From the NCBI RefSeq assembly GCF_900101295.1, contig NZ_FOIL01000019.1, forward strand, positions 1-54,860: a stretch of DNA of 54,860 nt. Direction: 5' to 3'. A program made the position numbers and the translations under genes. Positions 35,767 through 45,061 of this stretch are shown in pieces. This DNA is from [Clostridium] aminophilum. GTDB taxonomy: Bacteria > Bacillota > Clostridia > Lachnospirales > Lachnospiraceae. Position 1 is the first letter of the stretch, and each line of letters starts with the position of its first letter. The notes under the pieces were generated by a model that was not told where the DNA came from, did no database searches, and was given only the letters and a program-made list of their open reading frames with translations.

Positions 35767-36207
35767 ATGAAGTACATTGCTACCATCAATGGAAAAAAAT
35801 ATGAAGTAGAAGTACAGCAGGTGAACGGCTACAAGTCTCTGGACCGCAACGGCGTTGCAGCTCCGCAGGCAGTAGCACTTCCGCAGTCCGCACCGGTTGC
35901 GGCAGCACCGGCTCCGGCAGCAGCTCCGGCACCGGCACCGGCACCGGCTCCGGCGGCAGCACCGGCTCCGGCGGCAGCTCCGGCAGCAGCAGGCGCAGCT
36001 TCCGTTGAAGCCCCGATGCCGGGCAAGATCCTGAAGGTTAACGCAAATGTTGGACAGGCAGTTAAGTACGGTGAGTGCGTAATTGTCATGGAAGCTATGA
36101 AGATGGAGAACGAGATCGTAGCTCCGCAGGACGGAACCGTTGCTTCCGTTAACGTAAAGGCCGGCGACTCTGTAGATACCGGCGCAGTTCTGATGACCCT
36201 TAACTAA
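35767..36207 (+). CDS. gcdC: glutaconyl-CoA decarboxylase biotin carrier subunit 2
   Basis: 146 residues, a tandem paralogue of the previous gene with biotin site K112. The biotinyl domains are nearly identical, while the hinge differs: here it is a more regular run of Ala-Pro (about 45-78). As I recall, two carrier subunits differing in the linker were reported for Clostridium symbiosum glutaconyl-CoA decarboxylase, so the arrangement is likely to be real rather than a recent accident. Confidence 0.93.
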   Translation: MKYIATINGKKYEVEVQQVNGYKSLDRNGVAAPQAVALPQSAPVAAAPAPAAAPAPAPAPAPAAAPAPAAAPAAAGAASVEAPMPGKILKVNANVGQAVKYGECVIVMEAMKMENEIVAPQDGTVASVNVKAGDSVDTGAVLMTLN

Positions 36208-36224
36208 TTGACAGGAGGCAAGTA

Positions 36225-37379
36225 ATGGATTTTATTGGAATTCTGACGAGTCTTGCTGCTGAGTCCGGTTTCGCGTCTCTGCAGTGGGAGCAGTGCGTCA
36301 TGATCGCTGTTTCTTTCATCCTGATCTACCTGGCAATTGTAAAGGAGTTCGAACCGCTTCTGCTTCTGCCGATCGCGTTCGGTATGCTCCTGACAAACCT
36401 TCCGGCTGCAAACCTTGCATACGATGCAACAGCAAACGGCGGTGCCTGGTATGATTCCGGACTTCTTCACATCCTGTTCATGGGTGAGAAATGTAACCTG
36501 TTCCCGTGTCTGATGTTCCTCTGCATCGGTGCGATGACAGACTTCGGACCGCTGATTGCGAACCCGATCGCTCTGATCCTCGGTGCGGCAGCACAGTTCG
36601 GTATCTACGTTGCGTTCTGCCTTGCAATCATCACAGGTATGTTCACACCGCAGCAGGCAGCTTCCATCGGTATCATCGGTGGTGCTGACGGCCCGACCGC
36701 GATTTATCTTGCAAACAACCTGGCACCGGAGCTGATGTCCCCGATCGCCGTTGCTGCATATTCCTACATGGCGCTGATCCCGATGATCCAGCCGCCGATC
36801 ATGAAGGCAATGACCACACTCGAAGAGAGAAAGACAAGAATGCCGCAGCTTCGTGCCGTAACAAAGGCAGAGAAGATCGTATTCCCGGTATTCGTAGCAC
36901 TCTTCACATCCCTTCTCCTTCCGTCCGTAGCACCGCTTCTTGGTATGCTGATGCTCGGAAACCTGTTCAAGGAGTCCGGAGTTGTAGATCGTCTTGTTGA
37001 TACTGCAACAAACCAGCTGTGCAACATTGTTACCATCTTCCTTGGCGTGGGCGTAGGTTCCACTGCAACCGGTCCGGTATTCCTGAGACCGCAGACCCTG
37101 GCTATCATTGCTCTCGGTCTTCTTGCATTCGGTTTCGCTACTGCCGGCGGTCTTATCCTTGGCAAGGTCATGTACATCTGCACAGGAAAGAAGATCAATC
37201 CGCTGATCGGTTCCGCAGGTGTATCTGCCGTTCCGATGGCTGCTCGTATCGCCCAGAAGGTTGGATCCGAGGCTGATCCGGCTAACTTCCTTCTGATGAA
37301 TGCTATGGGCCCGAACGTTGCCGGAGTTATCGGTTCTGCGGTTGCAGCCGGTTTCTTCATGGTTCTTTTCAAGGGCTGA
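36225..37379 (+). CDS. gcdB: glutaconyl-CoA decarboxylase beta subunit, Na+ pump
   Basis: 384 residues and about ten membrane helices, the OadB/GcdB/MmdB family. Typical segments are EFEPLLLLPIAFGMLLTNLP, the conserved GGADGPTAIYLAN (Na+ and carboxyl site region) and NFLLMNAMGPNVAGVIGSAVAAG at the C-terminus. It decarboxylates carboxybiotin and exports Na+. AGGAGGC lies 7 bases before the ATG. Confidence 0.95.
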   Translation: MDFIGILTSLAAESGFASLQWEQCVMIAVSFILIYLAIVKEFEPLLLLPIAFGMLLTNLPAANLAYDATANGGAWYDSGLLHILFMGEKCNLFPCLMFLCIGAMTDFGPLIANPIALILGAAAQFGIYVAFCLAIITGMFTPQQAASIGIIGGADGPTAIYLANNLAPELMSPIAVAAYSYMALIPMIQPPIMKAMTTLEERKTRMPQLRAVTKAEKIVFPVFVALFTSLLLPSVAPLLGMLMLGNLFKESGVVDRLVDTATNQLCNIVTIFLGVGVGSTATGPVFLRPQTLAIIALGLLAFGFATAGGLILGKVMYICTGKKINPLIGSAGVSAVPMAARIAQKVGSEADPANFLLMNAMGPNVAGVIGSAVAAGFFMVLFKG

Positions 37380-37446
37380 TGTACATAAGGATACCATTCC
37401 AACGTATTCAAAGCGCGAGCCACAAATCCATATTAAATTGTTATGC

Positions 37447-37582
37447 ACTGCGGGGTAGTCACCGGCCGTAGGCTGATGACTCCCACCGCTTCATATGCTG
37501 CTTCACAGGCAGACAGGAAGACGCGCGTAAAGCGCGCCCGGCTGGGGTGTGTGCCAGCCCGGGCGCGGAGACGCCCCGCAGT
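37447..37582 (+). promoter_or_regulatory. highly structured intergenic RNA element between gcdB and gctA
   Basis: A 9-bp stem ACTGCGGGG/CCCCGCAGT encloses 118 bases that fold further: AGTCA/TGACT at about 37457-37481, GCGCG/CGCGC around TAAA, and CGCGCCCGGCTGG (37533-37545) with CCAGCCCGGGCGCG (37554-37567). There is no T-run after it, so it is not a simple terminator. It may set mRNA stability or processing between decarboxylase and transferase genes. Confidence 0.5.
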
Positions 37583-37629
37583 TTGTATAAATAAGATGCT
37601 TTAAAAGTTTTACAAAAGGAGGCTTTATT

Positions 37630-38592
37630 GTGAGTAATAAAGTAATGTCTTTACATGATGCAGTTGCCAAGTACGTACAGTCTGGCGACCAGATCTCCTT
37701 CGGTGGATTCACAACAAACAAGAAGCCGATGGCTGCTGTTCGTGAGATCCTTCGTCAGGGACAGAAAGATTTCATCGTATGGGCAGGTCCGGCAGGATCT
37801 GACTGGGATATGATGATCGGTGAGAACCGCGTAAAAGCTTACATCAACTGCTATACCGCAGATTCCGGTGTAACCAACGTTTCCCGCCGTTTCAGAAAGA
37901 AGATCGAGTCTGGAGAGCTCATCTATGAGGACTATTCTCAGGATGCTATCATGTACATGCTCCACGCTGCATCTCTCGGACTTCCGTTCCTTCCGGTTCG
38001 CTTCATGATCGGTTCCGGTCTTGTTGACGAGTGGGGAATCTCCAAGGAAGTACGCAAGACCATCCCGGGCCTTACCGAGGATAAGTTCGTATATGTAGAG
38101 AACCCGTTCAAGAAGGGCGAGAAGGTTGTTGCTCTTCCGGTTCCGCAGCTTGATACCGCAATCATCCACGTTCAGAAGGCATCCCCGGACGGTACCTGTG
38201 TACTTCTCGGCGATGAGTTCCACGATGTTGATATTGCTGTTGCAGCAAAGAAGACCATCGTTACTTGCGAAGAGCTCGTAAGCAACGAGGAGATCCGTCG
38301 TGATCCGACCAAGACAAAGCTTCCGTGCTTCACTGTAGACGCTGTCTGCGTAGTTCCGTACGGTGCTCATCCGACACAGTGCTACGATTACTATGATTAT
38401 GATAACGCATTCCTTAAGGCTTATGGCGCAGCTTCCAAGACAGAGGAAGACTTCCACACATTCCTGAATGAGTGGATCTACGACGTTAAGGACCAGGATG
38501 AGTACCTGGAGAAGCTGGGTGTTAAGCGCCTTCTCAACCTGAAAGTAACAGAGGGCTATGGTTATCATACAGATGTAGCTAAGGAGGACTAA
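37630..38592 (+). CDS. gctA: glutaconate CoA-transferase subunit A
   Basis: 320 residues of the CoA-transferase family I alpha type: GDQISFGGFTTNKKPMAAV near the N-terminus and IIHVQKASPDG later. With GctB it moves CoA from acetyl-CoA or glutaconyl-CoA onto (R)-2-hydroxyglutarate. The start is GTG, 7 bases after AAAGGAGG. gctB begins 2 bases after its stop. Confidence 0.94.
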   Translation: MSNKVMSLHDAVAKYVQSGDQISFGGFTTNKKPMAAVREILRQGQKDFIVWAGPAGSDWDMMIGENRVKAYINCYTADSGVTNVSRRFRKKIESGELIYEDYSQDAIMYMLHAASLGLPFLPVRFMIGSGLVDEWGISKEVRKTIPGLTEDKFVYVENPFKKGEKVVALPVPQLDTAIIHVQKASPDGTCVLLGDEFHDVDIAVAAKKTIVTCEELVSNEEIRRDPTKTKLPCFTVDAVCVVPYGAHPTQCYDYYDYDNAFLKAYGAASKTEEDFHTFLNEWIYDVKDQDEYLEKLGVKRLLNLKVTEGYGYHTDVAKED

Positions 38593-38594
38593 TC

Positions 38595-39398
38595 ATGGCA
38601 GATTATACAAATTACACCAATAAGGAAATGCAGGCTATCACCCTTGCAAAGATGCTCCATGATGGCCAGATCGCAATCGTAGGTACCGGTCTTCCGCTGA
38701 TCGGCGCTTCCGTAGCTAAGAGAGTATATGCTCCGAACTGCAACCTTGTCGTAGAGTCCGGTCTTATGGACTGCTCCCCGATCGAGGTACCGCGTTCTGT
38801 AGGTGACCTTCGTTTCATGGCACACTGCGGTGTTCAGTGGCCGAATATCCGTTTCATCGGATTCGAGACAAACGAGTGGCTCCACGATTCCGACAGAATG
38901 ATCGGCTTCATCGGCGGCGCGCAGATCGACCCGTACGGAAACGTTAACTCCACCTGCATCGGTGAGTACAACCATCCGAAGACAAGATTTACCGGTTCCG
39001 GCGGCGCAAACGCAATCGCTACCTTCACCAACACCGTAATCATGATCCAGCATGAGAAGAGAAGATTCATGCAGAAGATCGATTACGTAACTTCTCCGGG
39101 TTGGATCGACGGACCGGACGGCCGTGCAAAACTCGGACTTCCGGCAAACCGCGGACCGCAGGCAGTTGTTACTGACCTCGGTGTTATGAAGTTTGACGAG
39201 AAGACAAAGAGAATGTACCTTGCAGGTTACTATGAGTCTTCTTCTCCGGAAGAGGTTATCGAGAACACCGGATTTGATATCGATGTATCCAGAGCAGTTA
39301 AGCTCGATGCACCGGATCCGGAGGTTATCAAGATGATCCGTGAAGAGATCGACCCGGATCAGGTATTCATCAAGGTTCCGGTACCGGAAGCAAAGTAA
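38595..39398 (+). CDS. gctB: glutaconate CoA-transferase subunit B
   Basis: 267 residues. The segment NLVVESG places Glu at residue 54, matching the catalytic Glu54 known in the Acidaminococcus beta subunit, which forms the CoA thioester. GTGLPLIGAS is the oxyanion region. The ribosome site AAGGAGG is inside the end of gctA, so translation is coupled. Confidence 0.95.
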   Translation: MADYTNYTNKEMQAITLAKMLHDGQIAIVGTGLPLIGASVAKRVYAPNCNLVVESGLMDCSPIEVPRSVGDLRFMAHCGVQWPNIRFIGFETNEWLHDSDRMIGFIGGAQIDPYGNVNSTCIGEYNHPKTRFTGSGGANAIATFTNTVIMIQHEKRRFMQKIDYVTSPGWIDGPDGRAKLGLPANRGPQAVVTDLGVMKFDEKTKRMYLAGYYESSSPEEVIENTGFDIDVSRAVKLDAPDPEVIKMIREEIDPDQVFIKVPVPEAK

Positions 39399-39436
39399 GA
39401 CCAGATATCGAAGACCAGATATAAAATACAGAGAAC

Positions 39437-39496
39437 AATGTTTCACAGCCGAAACATTGCGCCAGAGCGCTTTCGGAGACATTTCACCGGAAGCGC
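39437..39496 (+). promoter_or_regulatory. two intergenic hairpins between gctB and gcdA
   Basis: AATGTTTC/GAAACATT (39437-39458) and GCGCTTTCGG/CCGGAAGCGC (39467-39496). A short direct repeat GACCAGATAT precedes them (about 39399-39423). Neither has a T-run, so gcdA is probably still in the operon. Confidence 0.5.
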
Positions 39497-39526
39497 CCCG
39501 GCGTCCGTATAAATAAGGAGATTAAA

Positions 39527-41308
39527 ATGGATTTCTATTCTATGCCGAATTACTTCCAGAATATGCCGACACTCGGAAAGGCTATTCCGGCAGCAAACGC
39601 TGAGAACGAGCAGGAGATCAAGACTGTTGAGAAGCAGATTCAGGACAAGGTTGAGGCAACCCGCGCTGCTGGTATCACAACCGAGGAGAAGCTGAACGCG
39701 AAGGGCCAGCTCACCGCTATGCAGAGAATCAACGCTCTCGTAGATCCGGGCACATTCTGCTCTCTGAACTCTCTGTTCAACCCGAGCGACAACAAGTTTG
39801 GTGATACATCCATCACAAAGGGTCTTGCACGTGTTGGCGGCAAGTGGGTTATGGTTATCGCTTCCGATAACAAGAAGATCGCCGGCGCATGGGTTCCGGG
39901 ACAGGCTGAGAACCTTCTTCGTGCTTCCGATGCTGCTAAGATTCTTCATGTTCCGGTTGTATACCTTCTGAACTGCTCCGGCGTTGATTTCCCGGTACAG
40001 GATCTGGTATATCCGAACAGACGCGGCGGCGGTACACCGTTCTTCCGCAATGCAGAACTCAACCAGCTCGGTCTTCCGGTAATCGTAGGTATCTACGGAA
40101 CTAACCCGGCAGGCGGCGGCTATCACTCCATCTCCCCGACCATCCTGATCGCTCACAAAGATGCGAACATGGCAGTCGGCGGCGCTGGTATCCTTTCCGG
40201 TATGAACCCGAAGGGCAGAGTTGATATGGAAGTTGCTCAGGGTATCATCGATAACCTTGAGGCAAACAAGAACAACAAGGTTCCGGCTCCGGGTTCCGTT
40301 CCGGTTCACTATGACCAGACCGGATTCTTCCGTGAGGTATATCAGGACGATTACGGCGTAATCGAGGGCATCAAGAAGTATGTAAGCTATCTGCCGGCAT
40401 ACAACCTTGAGTTCTTCCGCGTTGACAGCCCGAAGGCTCCGAAGTTCCCGGCAGAGGATCTTTACAGCCTCATCCCGGCAAACAGCAAGAAGCCGTACGA
40501 TGTTCGTGAGGTTATCGCTCGTCTTGTCGATGATTCCCAGTACCTCGAGTACAAGAAGACATATGGACCGGAGATGACCACGGGTCTTGCAAAGGTAAAT
40601 GGTCTCCTTGTTGGTATCATCGCAAACGTTCAGGGTATCCTGATGAACTATCCGAAGTACTATGAGAACGGCGGCCAGGGCCACGTATCCGTAGGTGGTA
40701 AGCTTTACCGTGAAGGTCTCATCAAGATGAACGAGTTCGTAACTCTGTGCGCACGTGACCGCATTCCGCTGATCTGGCTGCAGGATACAACCGGTATCGA
40801 TGTAGGTGACGATGCAGAGAAGGCTGAGCTTCTTGGTCTTGGTCAGTCCCTGATCTACTCCATCCAGAACTCCGGTATGCCGTCTCTCGAGGTAACACTC
40901 CGTGTTGCTTCCGCAGCAGCTCACTATGTACTTGGCGGTCCGCAGGGTAATGACAACAACGCATTCTCCATCGGTACTGCAGTTTCCAAGTACTATGTAA
41001 TGCCGGGTGTAACCGCAGCAAACGCTCTGTACTCCAGAAGACTTGTGAAGGAGCAGAAGGCAGGCAACGACCTTCAGCCGGTTATCGATAAGATGAACAA
41101 CCTGATCGAGGATTACGAGACAAAGTCCGCTCCGGCTTACACAGCTAAGATGGGTATGGTAGACGAGATCGTTGACATGACAGAGATCCGTCCGTACATG
41201 CAGGCATTCACAGAGGCTGCTTACCAGAACCCGCAGTCCATCTGCCCGATGCATCAGATGATCACTCCGAGAGCACAGCGCGATTTTGAGGCTAACTACG
41301 AGAAGTAA
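39527..41308 (+). CDS. gcdA: glutaconyl-CoA decarboxylase alpha subunit (carboxyltransferase)
   Basis: 593 residues with two crotonase-like carboxyltransferase halves. N half: MNRI-like QLTAMQRINALVDPGTF, GAWVPGQAENLLRASD and YLLNCSGVDFPVQ. C half: GLLVGIIANVQG and IPLIWLQDTTGIDVG. Length fits GcdA. It moves CO2 from glutaconyl-CoA to the biotin of GcdC, giving crotonyl-CoA. The segment LIWLQDTTG is typical of acyl-CoA carboxyltransferases. AAGGAG precedes the ATG by 7 bases. Confidence 0.95.
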   Translation: MDFYSMPNYFQNMPTLGKAIPAANAENEQEIKTVEKQIQDKVEATRAAGITTEEKLNAKGQLTAMQRINALVDPGTFCSLNSLFNPSDNKFGDTSITKGLARVGGKWVMVIASDNKKIAGAWVPGQAENLLRASDAAKILHVPVVYLLNCSGVDFPVQDLVYPNRRGGGTPFFRNAELNQLGLPVIVGIYGTNPAGGGYHSISPTILIAHKDANMAVGGAGILSGMNPKGRVDMEVAQGIIDNLEANKNNKVPAPGSVPVHYDQTGFFREVYQDDYGVIEGIKKYVSYLPAYNLEFFRVDSPKAPKFPAEDLYSLIPANSKKPYDVREVIARLVDDSQYLEYKKTYGPEMTTGLAKVNGLLVGIIANVQGILMNYPKYYENGGQGHVSVGGKLYREGLIKMNEFVTLCARDRIPLIWLQDTTGIDVGDDAEKAELLGLGQSLIYSIQNSGMPSLEVTLRVASAAAHYVLGGPQGNDNNAFSIGTAVSKYYVMPGVTAANALYSRRLVKEQKAGNDLQPVIDKMNNLIEDYETKSAPAYTAKMGMVDEIVDMTEIRPYMQAFTEAAYQNPQSICPMHQMITPRAQRDFEANYEK

Positions 41309-41469
41309 TTTGCGAAAGCAATGAGCGATAGCCGCGAAGTGTGTTTCGTCTCAATTGAAACATAAGTCCGTTCGTCGGACACAACAGGATAAGTTTTTCG
41401 TTCCGCTCCGAGACACCGGCAATTAAGGCAGGTTGGTGGGGCTGGTTCCGGAGATAACGACGAGAGCAA

Positions 41470-41518
41470 TGCGGACCGCATATTGCCGGCTATGCGGCAA
41501 ATGCGGTCCGTTCCTTTT
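41470..41518 (+). terminator. strong rho-independent terminator after gcdA
   Basis: A stem of 16 bp with one bulge: CGGACCGCAT (41471-41480)/ATGCGGTCCG (41500-41509) and TTGCCG/CGGCAA, then TTCCTTTTT. It separates the gcd/gct operon from hgd. The rest of the 433-base gap (41309-41741) holds a GTCCG-TTCGT-CGGAC hairpin near 41370 and the hgdC promoter. Confidence 0.85.
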
Positions 41519-41685
41519 TGCGCACTGATATTTTATCCAAAAGTGACGAAATAAATGTCGGAACGAAAACGAAAAAAATGGCATATCCTATGCAATACAC
41601 TGAAGGAATGAAAAACGATTCCATAATTTCATCGGTGAACATGCACAATAATATTGTTGTTTTTGGCTGTTTTACGTTGCGAACA

Positions 41686-41694
41686 TGATATAAT
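41686..41694 (+). promoter_or_regulatory. extended -10 promoter for hgdCAB
   Basis: TGATATAAT, the same extended -10 as at 12125, about 48 bases before hgdC. Confidence 0.6.
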
Positions 41695-41741
41695 GGAAAA
41701 AGTCAGGCGATAAAACATCACTTAGAGACGGAGGTTGCATC

Positions 41742-42524
41742 ATGGGTGATATTTACACGATGGGAATCGACGTTGGCTCTACCGCTTCCAAGGCAATCGT
41801 GCTGAAGAACGGTGCAGAGATCGTCGGTAAATCTCTGATCGACGTTGGAACCGGTACATCCGGTCCGGAGAGAGCGATTCAGGCGGTATTTGAGGATGCC
41901 GGTATGACCAAAGAGGATATGGCATACATTATGGGTACCGGATATGGACGTAACTCTCTGAAGATTGTCGATCACAACATGTCCGAGCTGAGCTGTCACG
42001 CCAAGGGAGCGTATTTCCTTCTCCCGTCGGTTAAGACAGTAATCGATATCGGCGGTCAGGACGTTAAGGTAATTCAGATTGAAAATGGCGCAATGGTCAA
42101 TTTCCAGATGAATGATAAATGTGCAGCCGGAACCGGACGATTCCTGGATGTAATGGCAGGCGTTCTGGAGGTTAAGACCAGCGAACTCGGTGATCTGGGC
42201 GCGCAGTCGACACAGAGAGTTGATATCAGCTCCACCTGTACCGTATTTGCAGAGAGCGAGGTTATCAGCCAGCTTGCACTTGGCACGCACAAGTGCGATA
42301 TCATCAATGGTGTTCATCATTCCGTAGCGGCAAGAGTTGTCGGACTGGCACATCGTGTCGGTGTTCGTGACGATGTCATGATGACCGGCGGCGTAGCGCA
42401 GAACTCCGGAGTAGTGAATGCTCTTGAGGAAGAACTGGGCCATGTGATTCACACAGACCCGATGACACAGTATGTAGGCGCACTGGGCGCAGCTCTGTTC
42501 GCTTATCAGAAGGCAACACGTTAA
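41742..42524 (+). CDS. hgdC: 2-hydroxyglutaryl-CoA dehydratase activator
   Basis: 260 residues of the ASKHA ATPase fold: GIDVGSTASKAIV (phosphate 1), DIGGQDVK (phosphate 2) and MTGGVAQNSGVV. C127 and C166 match the positions known to bind the single [4Fe-4S] cluster shared by the homodimer. It uses ATP to inject one electron into the dehydratase, and is very oxygen-sensitive. ACGGAGG lies 8 bases before the ATG. Confidence 0.97.
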   Translation: MGDIYTMGIDVGSTASKAIVLKNGAEIVGKSLIDVGTGTSGPERAIQAVFEDAGMTKEDMAYIMGTGYGRNSLKIVDHNMSELSCHAKGAYFLLPSVKTVIDIGGQDVKVIQIENGAMVNFQMNDKCAAGTGRFLDVMAGVLEVKTSELGDLGAQSTQRVDISSTCTVFAESEVISQLALGTHKCDIINGVHHSVAARVVGLAHRVGVRDDVMMTGGVAQNSGVVNALEEELGHVIHTDPMTQYVGALGAALFAYQKATR

Positions 42525-42577
42525 AAATCATCGGTTTTCATGGTGAAAGCGGATGTTTTTGAAAGGAGAATTATATT

Positions 42578-43879
42578 ATGGCAGAAAATGTAAATGCTGC
42601 AGCAGCTCCGGCACCGGCGAAAAAAGTGAAGAAGCCGGAACTTCCGGGCGTACTTGCACTCCGCAAGGTTGTAAATGATGTTTACCAGGCAGCTTGGGAT
42701 GCTAAGAAGGCAGGCAGACCGGTAGGTTGGTCTTCTTCCAAGTTCCCGTGCGAGATCTGTGAGGCTCTTGACCTCGCGGTTGTATATCCGGAGAACCAGG
42801 CAGCCGGAATCGGCGCACGTCACGATGGTCAGCGTATGTGCGAGTATGCAGAGGATATGGGATACGATCCGGATATCTGCGGATACACACGTATCTCCCT
42901 TGCTTACGCTGCCGGTTATGAGACCACAAACGAGACACGCCGTGTCCCGATGCCGGATTTCGTGCTCTGCTGTAACAATATCTGTAACGACATGACAAAG
43001 TGGTATGAGAACATCGCAAGAATGCATAACATCCCGCTGATCATGATCGATGTACCGTACAACAACAACATGGAAGTTGATGACTCCCAGGTTGCTTACA
43101 TCAAGGGCCAGTTCCTCGATGCCATCAAGAAGCTTGAGAAGATCGCAGGAACCAAGTTCTCCGAGAAGAAGTTCAAAGAGGCATGTCATAACGCAAACCG
43201 TACCGCTAAGGCATGGTTAAAAGTCTGTGATTACCTTCAGTACGATCCGGCTCCGATGTCCGGTTTCGATCTGTTCAACCACATGGCTGATGTCGTTACC
43301 GCTCGTGGTAAGGTTGCTGCCGCTGAGGCATTCGAGCTTCTCGATCAGAACCTTGCAGAAGTAGTGGCTAAGGGCGAGACAAGAGCACCGTTCGCTGAGA
43401 AGTACAGAGTTCTCTTCGAGGGAATCCCGTGCTGGCCGGAGCTGAAGACTCTGTTCAAGCCGCTGAAGGAGAATGGTGTCAACGTTACCGCCGTTGTTTA
43501 TGCTCCGGCATTCGGTTTCGTATACGATTCCGATTCTCTGGACAACCTGGACGGACTCTGCAGAGCATACTACAAGGCTCCAAACTCCGTATCCATGGAG
43601 CAGGGTGTTGCATGGCGTGAAGGCCTCATGAAGGCGAACCACGTTGACGGCGCTCTCATCCACAACAACCGTTCCTGCAAGCCGTGGTCCGGTTACATGT
43701 CTGAGATGATGAGAAGATTCACAGACGATATGGGTGTACCGTGCGTATCCTTCGACGGTGACCAGGCAGATCCGCGTAACTTCAACGAGGCTCAGTACAT
43801 GACACGTGTTCAGGGTCTGGTAGAGGCGATGGAAGAGAACAGACAGAAGAGAATGGCTGCGAAAGGACAGGAGGCGTAA
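42578..43879 (+). CDS. hgdA: 2-hydroxyglutaryl-CoA dehydratase alpha subunit
   Basis: 433 residues, HgdB/FldB-family fold. Clusters of Cys include KFPCEICEALD, DFVLCCNNICND and the RSCKPWSGYM region, consistent with [4Fe-4S] ligation. An Ala/Pro/Lys N-terminal extension of about 20 residues precedes the core. With HgdB it dehydrates (R)-2-hydroxyglutaryl-CoA to (E)-glutaconyl-CoA by a ketyl radical. AAAGGAG is 10 bases before the ATG. Confidence 0.96.
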   Translation: MAENVNAAAAPAPAKKVKKPELPGVLALRKVVNDVYQAAWDAKKAGRPVGWSSSKFPCEICEALDLAVVYPENQAAGIGARHDGQRMCEYAEDMGYDPDICGYTRISLAYAAGYETTNETRRVPMPDFVLCCNNICNDMTKWYENIARMHNIPLIMIDVPYNNNMEVDDSQVAYIKGQFLDAIKKLEKIAGTKFSEKKFKEACHNANRTAKAWLKVCDYLQYDPAPMSGFDLFNHMADVVTARGKVAAAEAFELLDQNLAEVVAKGETRAPFAEKYRVLFEGIPCWPELKTLFKPLKENGVNVTAVVYAPAFGFVYDSDSLDNLDGLCRAYYKAPNSVSMEQGVAWREGLMKANHVDGALIHNNRSCKPWSGYMSEMMRRFTDDMGVPCVSFDGDQADPRNFNEAQYMTRVQGLVEAMEENRQKRMAAKGQEA

Positions 43880-43881
43880 TC

Positions 43882-45039
43882 ATGAGCAGAGTTGAAGAAT
43901 TATTAAACGAGTTTAACGAGATTGCTTCCAATCCGGGCAAGCAGATGAAAGCATACATGGACCAGGGCAAGAAGGTAATCGGTATCCTTCCGTACTATGC
44001 ACCGGAGGAGCTGGTTTATGCCCTTGATATGGTTCCGTTCGGAATCTGGGGTTCCAACACAAAGACTGTTTCCAAGGCAAAAGAGTATTTCCTTACATTC
44101 TACTGTGACCTTGTACAGACTTCCTTCGAGATGTACATGGACGGCACATTTGATGGCCTGTCCGGTATCATCACCCCGACTCCGTGTGATACCCTTCGTC
44201 CGGCATCCCAGAACTTCAAGGCAGCATTTGAGAAGTACGGCAAGCCGGAGCCGATCTTCCTGTCTCATCCGCAGAACAGAGTTCCGGAGTTCGGTATTCA
44301 GTTCACACTGGATCAGTACAATAACGTAAGAGAGCACCTTGAGAAGATCGCCGGCAAGGCAACCGATATGGATGCTCTGAAGAAGGCAATCAAGGTCTAC
44401 AACCAGAGCCGCAAGGCACGCCGCCTCTTCTCCACTCTGGCAAATGATCACTGCGACGTTGTCAATGCATGTATGAGAAGCGCAGTTCTCAAGGCTGCAA
44501 ACTTCATGCTGAAAGATGAGTACACCGCAAAGCTGAACGAGCTCAACGCAGAGCTGGTTAAGCTTCCGGCATGTGACTGGAAGGGCACAAAGGTTGTTCT
44601 TTCCGGTATCATCTGCGACAACCCGGAGCTTCTGAAGCTGTTTGATGAGTACAACATTGCCATCGCTGCAGATGATGTTGCTCAGTGGACACGTTCCTTC
44701 AGAACCGACGCACCGGAGACCAACGATCCGATGAGAGATCTGGCTGTACAGTTTAGCCGTCAGGACTACGATACCATCCTCTTCGACGAGAAGTCCAACG
44801 AGAACCGCCGCGGCGAGCACGTTGCACGTCTTGCACAGGATAACGGCGCACAGGGTGTAGTTGTATTCATGACTCAGTTCTGTGATCCGGAGGAGATGGA
44901 GTATCCGTACCTGAAGAAGGCTCTCAACGATGCAAACATCCCGCACGTAAAACTCGGTGTTGCTATGCAGATGCGCGACTTCGGTCAGGCTAAGACATCT
45001 CTGCAGGCATTTGCAGACGTTCTTGAGCTCAGAAAGTAA
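43882..45039 (+). CDS. hgdB: 2-hydroxyglutaryl-CoA dehydratase beta subunit
   Basis: 385 residues, beginning 2 bases after the hgdA stop with ACAGGAGG inside the hgdA end. Family segments are VIGILPYYAPEELVYALDMVPFGIWG, TPCDTLRPASQNFK and VVFMTQFCDPEEMEYP near the C-terminus. It is the partner of HgdA and carries a second cluster. The codon use is strongly biased as in the rest of the operon, indicating high expression. Confidence 0.96.
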   Translation: MSRVEELLNEFNEIASNPGKQMKAYMDQGKKVIGILPYYAPEELVYALDMVPFGIWGSNTKTVSKAKEYFLTFYCDLVQTSFEMYMDGTFDGLSGIITPTPCDTLRPASQNFKAAFEKYGKPEPIFLSHPQNRVPEFGIQFTLDQYNNVREHLEKIAGKATDMDALKKAIKVYNQSRKARRLFSTLANDHCDVVNACMRSAVLKAANFMLKDEYTAKLNELNAELVKLPACDWKGTKVVLSGIICDNPELLKLFDEYNIAIAADDVAQWTRSFRTDAPETNDPMRDLAVQFSRQDYDTILFDEKSNENRRGEHVARLAQDNGAQGVVVFMTQFCDPEEMEYPYLKKALNDANIPHVKLGVAMQMRDFGQAKTSLQAFADVLELRK

Positions 45040-45061
45040 GAAAGGCAGGTTGTGAACAACA

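Noticed and set aside
39443-41254. 603-residue minus-strand frame opposite gcdA
   Set aside because: Produced by strong codon bias in gcdA; no motifs and no ribosome site.
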